NCBI RefSeq assembly: GCF_004124315.2
Contig: NZ_CP096889.1
Span: 3,455,001-3,519,000, forward strand
Source of the DNA: Bacillus cabrialesii
GTDB taxonomy: Bacteria; Bacillota; Bacilli; Bacillales; Bacillaceae
Reading direction: 5' to 3'
DNA length: 64,000 bases
Part shown: positions 61,200-64,000 of the stretch, piece by piece
Position numbering within the stretch: position 1 is the stretch's first letter
Layout: the number at the start of each line of letters is the position of its first letter
The notes under the pieces: generated by a model
Seen by the model: only the letters and a program-made list of their open reading frames with translations
What the model was told of the DNA's origin: nothing
Databases searched by the model: none
Translations under genes and position numbers: made by a program

Positions 61200-62390
61200 A
61201 TGGCAGAAAGTCTTCTTATCACAGGCATCGCGATCCTGACAGAAAATGAAGTAATCCAAAATGGCTATGTCGGAGTCAATGGCGGGAAAATCAGCACAGT
61301 TTCAACAGAACGGCCTAAGGAGTCTTATTCAAAAGAGATTCAAGCACCCGCAGATTCCATTTTGCTGCCCGGCATGATTGACATTCATATTCACGGCGGG
61401 TATGGCGCGGATACGATGGATGCAAGCTTTTCCGCCCTTGACACCATGTCCTCAAGACTTCCCGAAGAAGGCACGACGAGCTTTTTAGCAACAACCATCA
61501 CTCAGGAACATGGGCATATTTCACAAGCTTTGGTGAATGCAAGAGAATGGAAAGCAGCTGAAGAATCCTCTTTACTAGGCGCGGAACTGCTCGGCATTCA
61601 TTTGGAGGGACCCTTTGTTTCACCTAAAAGAGCCGGAGCACAGCCAAAGGAATGGATCAGGCCTTCGGATGTTGCGCTTTTTAAACAGTGGCAGCAGGAG
61701 GCTGGCGGACTGATCAAAATTGTCACACTTGCGCCGGAGGAAGATCAGCATTTTGAACTGATCCGCCATTTGAAAGACGAATCGATTATCGCGTCGATGG
61801 GACACACAGATGCCGACTACGCATTACTGTCTGAGGCCGCGAAAGCAGGCGCGAGCCATATGACCCATCTTTACAACGCGATGAGCCCGTTTCATCATCG
61901 AGAGCCCGGAGTGATCGGAACCGCGCTTGCCCATGATGGGTTTATGGCGGAGCTTATTGCCGACGGCATCCACTCCCATCCTTTAGCGGCAAAGCTTGCT
62001 TTTTTGGCAAAAGGCAGCAGCAAACTCATTTTAATTACCGATTCCATGAGGGCAAAAGGCTTGAAAGACGGTGTTTATGAGTTCGGCGGCCAAAGTGTGA
62101 CGGTAAGAGGAAGAACAGCTCTGCTTTCAGACGGAACGCTTGCCGGTTCGATCCTTAAAATGAACGAAGGCGCACGGCATATGCGTGAGTTTACAAATTG
62201 CTCTTGGACGGATATAGCTAATATAACTTCTGCAAACGCGGCCAAACAGCTGGGTATCTTTGACCGAAAAGGCAGTGTCACAGTGGGAAAAGATGCGGAT
62301 CTTGTGATTGTCAACAGTGATTGCGAGGTGATGCTCACCATCTGCCGCGGAAACATTGCATTTATATCCAAGGAGGCTGACCAGATATGA
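61200..62390 (+). CDS. nagA: N-acetylglucosamine-6-phosphate deacetylase
   Basis: A 396-aa amidohydrolase that removes acetate from GlcNAc6P. Metal and substrate motifs: DIHIHGGYGADTMD, HLEGPFVSPKRAGAQ, GHTDADY, THLYNAMSPFHHREPG, and the catalytic Asp in LITDSMRAKG. It starts after AAGGCGG. It overlaps nagB by 4 bp and is first gene of nagA-nagB-nagR. Confidence 0.97.
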   Translation: MAESLLITGIAILTENEVIQNGYVGVNGGKISTVSTERPKESYSKEIQAPADSILLPGMIDIHIHGGYGADTMDASFSALDTMSSRLPEEGTTSFLATTITQEHGHISQALVNAREWKAAEESSLLGAELLGIHLEGPFVSPKRAGAQPKEWIRPSDVALFKQWQQEAGGLIKIVTLAPEEDQHFELIRHLKDESIIASMGHTDADYALLSEAAKAGASHMTHLYNAMSPFHHREPGVIGTALAHDGFMAELIADGIHSHPLAAKLAFLAKGSSKLILITDSMRAKGLKDGVYEFGGQSVTVRGRTALLSDGTLAGSILKMNEGARHMREFTNCSWTDIANITSANAAKQLGIFDRKGSVTVGKDADLVIVNSDCEVMLTICRGNIAFISKEADQI

Positions 62391-63115
62391 AAGTAATGGA
62401 ATGTCAAACATATGAAGAGCTAAGCCAAAAAGCGGCCAGGATAGTGGCAGACACAATCAAGAAAAAGCCTGACGCCGTTCTCGGTTTAGCGACAGGCGGC
62501 ACACCCGAAGGCACATATCGCGAGCTCATCCGCCTGCACCAAACTGAAAACCTCTCATTTCAAAACGTCACAACGGTTAATTTGGATGAATACGCCGGAC
62601 TTTCAAGCGATGACCCGAACAGCTATCACTACTATATGAACAACCGGTTTTTTCAGCATATCGACAGCAAGCCTAGCCGGCACTTTATCCCGAATGGCAA
62701 TGCAGACGACCTGAAAGCTGAGTGCAGTCGGTACGAACAAGCAGTCGAATCCCTGGGCGGCGCTGACATTCAGCTTCTCGGCATCGGCCGGAACGGACAT
62801 ATCGGCTTTAACGAACCAGGGACGCCTTTCAAGTCGCGAACACATGTTGTGACTTTAAATGAACAAACCCGCCAAGCGAACGCCAGATATTTTTCTTCAA
62901 TAGACAGTGTGCCGAAAAAAGCGCTCACAATGGGAATCCAGACGATTCTCTCAAGCAAACGCATTCTGCTGCTTATTTCCGGCAAAAGCAAGGCGGAAGC
63001 AGTGAAAAAGCTGTTGGAAGGGGACATAAGTGAAGATTTCCCCGCATCTGCTTTGCACCTGCATTCCGATGTTACTGTTTTAATTGATCGTGAAGCCGCG
63101 GCATTAAGACCTTGA
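62387..63115 (+). CDS. nagB: Glucosamine-6-phosphate deaminase
   Basis: A 242-aa isomerase/deaminase giving fructose 6-phosphate and ammonia. ATGGTPEGTYREL (phosphate loop), VNLDEYAGL (catalytic Asp) and GIGRNGHIGFNEPGT (catalytic His) are conserved. It has the short Bacillus form without the allosteric extension. It is translationally coupled to nagA. Confidence 0.97.
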   Translation: MKVMECQTYEELSQKAARIVADTIKKKPDAVLGLATGGTPEGTYRELIRLHQTENLSFQNVTTVNLDEYAGLSSDDPNSYHYYMNNRFFQHIDSKPSRHFIPNGNADDLKAECSRYEQAVESLGGADIQLLGIGRNGHIGFNEPGTPFKSRTHVVTLNEQTRQANARYFSSIDSVPKKALTMGIQTILSSKRILLLISGKSKAEAVKKLLEGDISEDFPASALHLHSDVTVLIDREAAALRP

Positions 63116-63132
63116 AAGGAACATGCTGACTT

Positions 63133-63864
63133 ATGAATATCGATAAACAATCGCCTATTCCGATTTATTATCAGATTATGGAGCAATTAAAAGCCCAAAT
63201 TAAGAGCGGAGAACTGAAGCCGGATATGCCTCTTCCCTCCGAGCGTGAATATGCCGAGCAATTCGGGATCAGCCGGATGACGGTTCGGCAGGCACTTTCT
63301 AATTTAGTCAATGAAGGCTTCCTCTACCGTCTAAAAGGTCGGGGCACCTTTGTCAGCAAGCCCAAAATGGAACAAGCACTTCAAGGGCTGACAAGCTTTA
63401 CCGAGGATATGAAAAGCCGCGGGATGATACCGGGCAGCAGACTCATTGACTATCAGCTTATTGATTCAACGGAGGAGCTTGCCGCTATATTAAGCTGCGG
63501 GCACCCCTCCCCTATCCATAAAATCACTCGGGTGCGCCTGGCAAATGATATTCCGATGGCGATTGAATCGTCGCATATTCCGTTTGAGCTTGCGGGTGAA
63601 TTAAACGAATCGCATTTTCAATCGTCGATTTACAAGCATATTGAAAGGTACAACAGCATACCGATTTCCCGTGCAAAACAAGAGCTTGAACCAAGTGCTG
63701 CAACCTCAGAAGAAGCACGCATTCTTGGCATTCAAAAGGGGGCGCCTGTCCTGTTAATCAAACGAACAACATATTTACAGAACGGCACTGCTTTTGAACA
63801 TGCAAAGTCTGTATACAGAGGCGACCGTTATACATTTGTCCACTATATGGATCGGCTTTCATAA
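63133..63864 (+). CDS. nagR: GntR/HutC-family repressor NagR
   Basis: A 243-aa regulator: winged helix (residues 8-75, PLPSEREYAEQFGISRMTVRQALSNLVNEGFLYRLKGRGTFV region) and a UTRA effector domain (about 90-240). In B. subtilis (YvoA) it represses nagAB and nagP and is released by amino-sugar phosphates. Cotranscription with nagAB and the dre site before nagA give autoregulation. Confidence 0.96.
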   Translation: MNIDKQSPIPIYYQIMEQLKAQIKSGELKPDMPLPSEREYAEQFGISRMTVRQALSNLVNEGFLYRLKGRGTFVSKPKMEQALQGLTSFTEDMKSRGMIPGSRLIDYQLIDSTEELAAILSCGHPSPIHKITRVRLANDIPMAIESSHIPFELAGELNESHFQSSIYKHIERYNSIPISRAKQELEPSAATSEEARILGIQKGAPVLLIKRTTYLQNGTAFEHAKSVYRGDRYTFVHYMDRLS

Positions 63865-63896
63865 AAAAATCTCCAACCCTTTTTAAGGATTGGAGA
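63864..63896 (-). terminator. Terminator between nagR and the yvnB-like gene
   Basis: TCTCCAATCC/GGGTTGGAGA stem; on the minus strand it is followed by seven T. It overlaps the end of the minus-strand gene, so it mainly serves that gene. Confidence 0.75.
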
Positions 63897-63999
63897 CATG
63901 GCGAAAATCAAACTGGTCTGGCGCCGGACGATATGTCTCTTTTTTCGTCTTGAACTTCCAGATCGGTGATTTCGTTTTGCCGTTAAAGCTGTCTTCCAC
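63883..63999 (-). CDS. C-terminal end of a yvnB-like gene (partial)
   Basis: The minus-strand frame is open from the window edge to a TAA at 63883 and encodes 38 residues, beginning VEDSFNGKTK and ending FDFRHVSNP. By gene order this should be yvnB, a large secreted phosphodiesterase-like protein in B. subtilis. The fragment is too short to confirm it by motif. Confidence 0.5.
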   Translation of the reverse strand: MEDSFNGKTKSPIWKFKTKKETYRPAPDQFDFRHVSNP

Positions 64000-64000
64000 G

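Overview
The window is chromosomal DNA from a member of the Bacillus subtilis species complex. Gene content and order follow the B. subtilis 168 interval from yveA to yvnB almost gene for gene. I recognise this from the predicted proteins and from remembered gene order, not from a search. The species inside the complex (for example B. velezensis/amyloliquefaciens or a close relative) is not settled.

Layout. 1-3.5 kb: the 3' part of the aspartate permease gene yveA, a TetR-regulated small-multidrug-resistance pair (yvdT-yvdS-yvdR) and yvdQ. 3.5-9.9 kb: an accessory segment inserted beside tRNA-Arg(CCG). It holds a broken patatin-like gene, then a 5.1-kb island bounded by 109/110-bp direct copies of the tRNA 3' half plus its terminator. 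The island has a minus-strand operon resembling the Sdp/Yit cannibalism-toxin loci: a secreted Cys-free 104-aa peptide, a DUF5819/SdpA-like protein, an HTTM (SdpB-like) protein fused to a DCC thiol-oxidoreductase domain, and a membrane-anchored beta-lactamase-fold hydrolase. A divergent two-helix membrane protein lies beside it. No integrase is visible. This is the most likely undescribed system in the window.

9.9-22.7 kb: tRNA-Arg, clpP with CtsR and SigB control, then the maltodextrin operon (mdxD-mdxE-mdxF-mdxG-yvdJ-mdxK-malL-pgcM) with its LacI-type regulator mdxR. 22.7-32.5 kb: yvdD, yvdC, the SulP transporter/carbonic anhydrase pair yvdB-yvdA, the hydroxyacid dehydrogenase yvcT, and the peptide-antibiotic sensing and detoxification module psdRSAB. 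32.5-43.5 kb: yvcN, the crh-whiA-glmR-rapZ-yvcI carbon/cell-envelope control cluster, trxB, the autolysin gene cwlO, the TPR protein gene yvcD and the multidrug ABC pump gene bmrA. 43.5-48.5 kb: a yvcA/yvcB-type locus plus a DUF2339 membrane protein gene; yvcA and the DUF2339 gene share an unexplained upstream box. 48.7-55.3 kb: the complete histidine operon hisZGDBHAFI. 55.4-64 kb: yvpB, pelC, the hprK-lgt-yvoD-ppaX-yvoF operon (serine-HPr control), the GlcNAc operon nagA-nagB-nagR, and the 3' end of a yvnB-like gene.

Functionally the core is dominated by carbon control. HprK, PpaX and Crh set and read the seryl-phosphate signal that, with CcpA, acts at the cre site in front of mdxE. GlmR, RapZ and WhiA tie carbon state to envelope growth and division. 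NagR and MdxR gate GlcNAc and maltodextrin use. The rest is envelope defence and secretion (Psd, BmrA, CwlO, Lgt) and the accessory toxin-like island.
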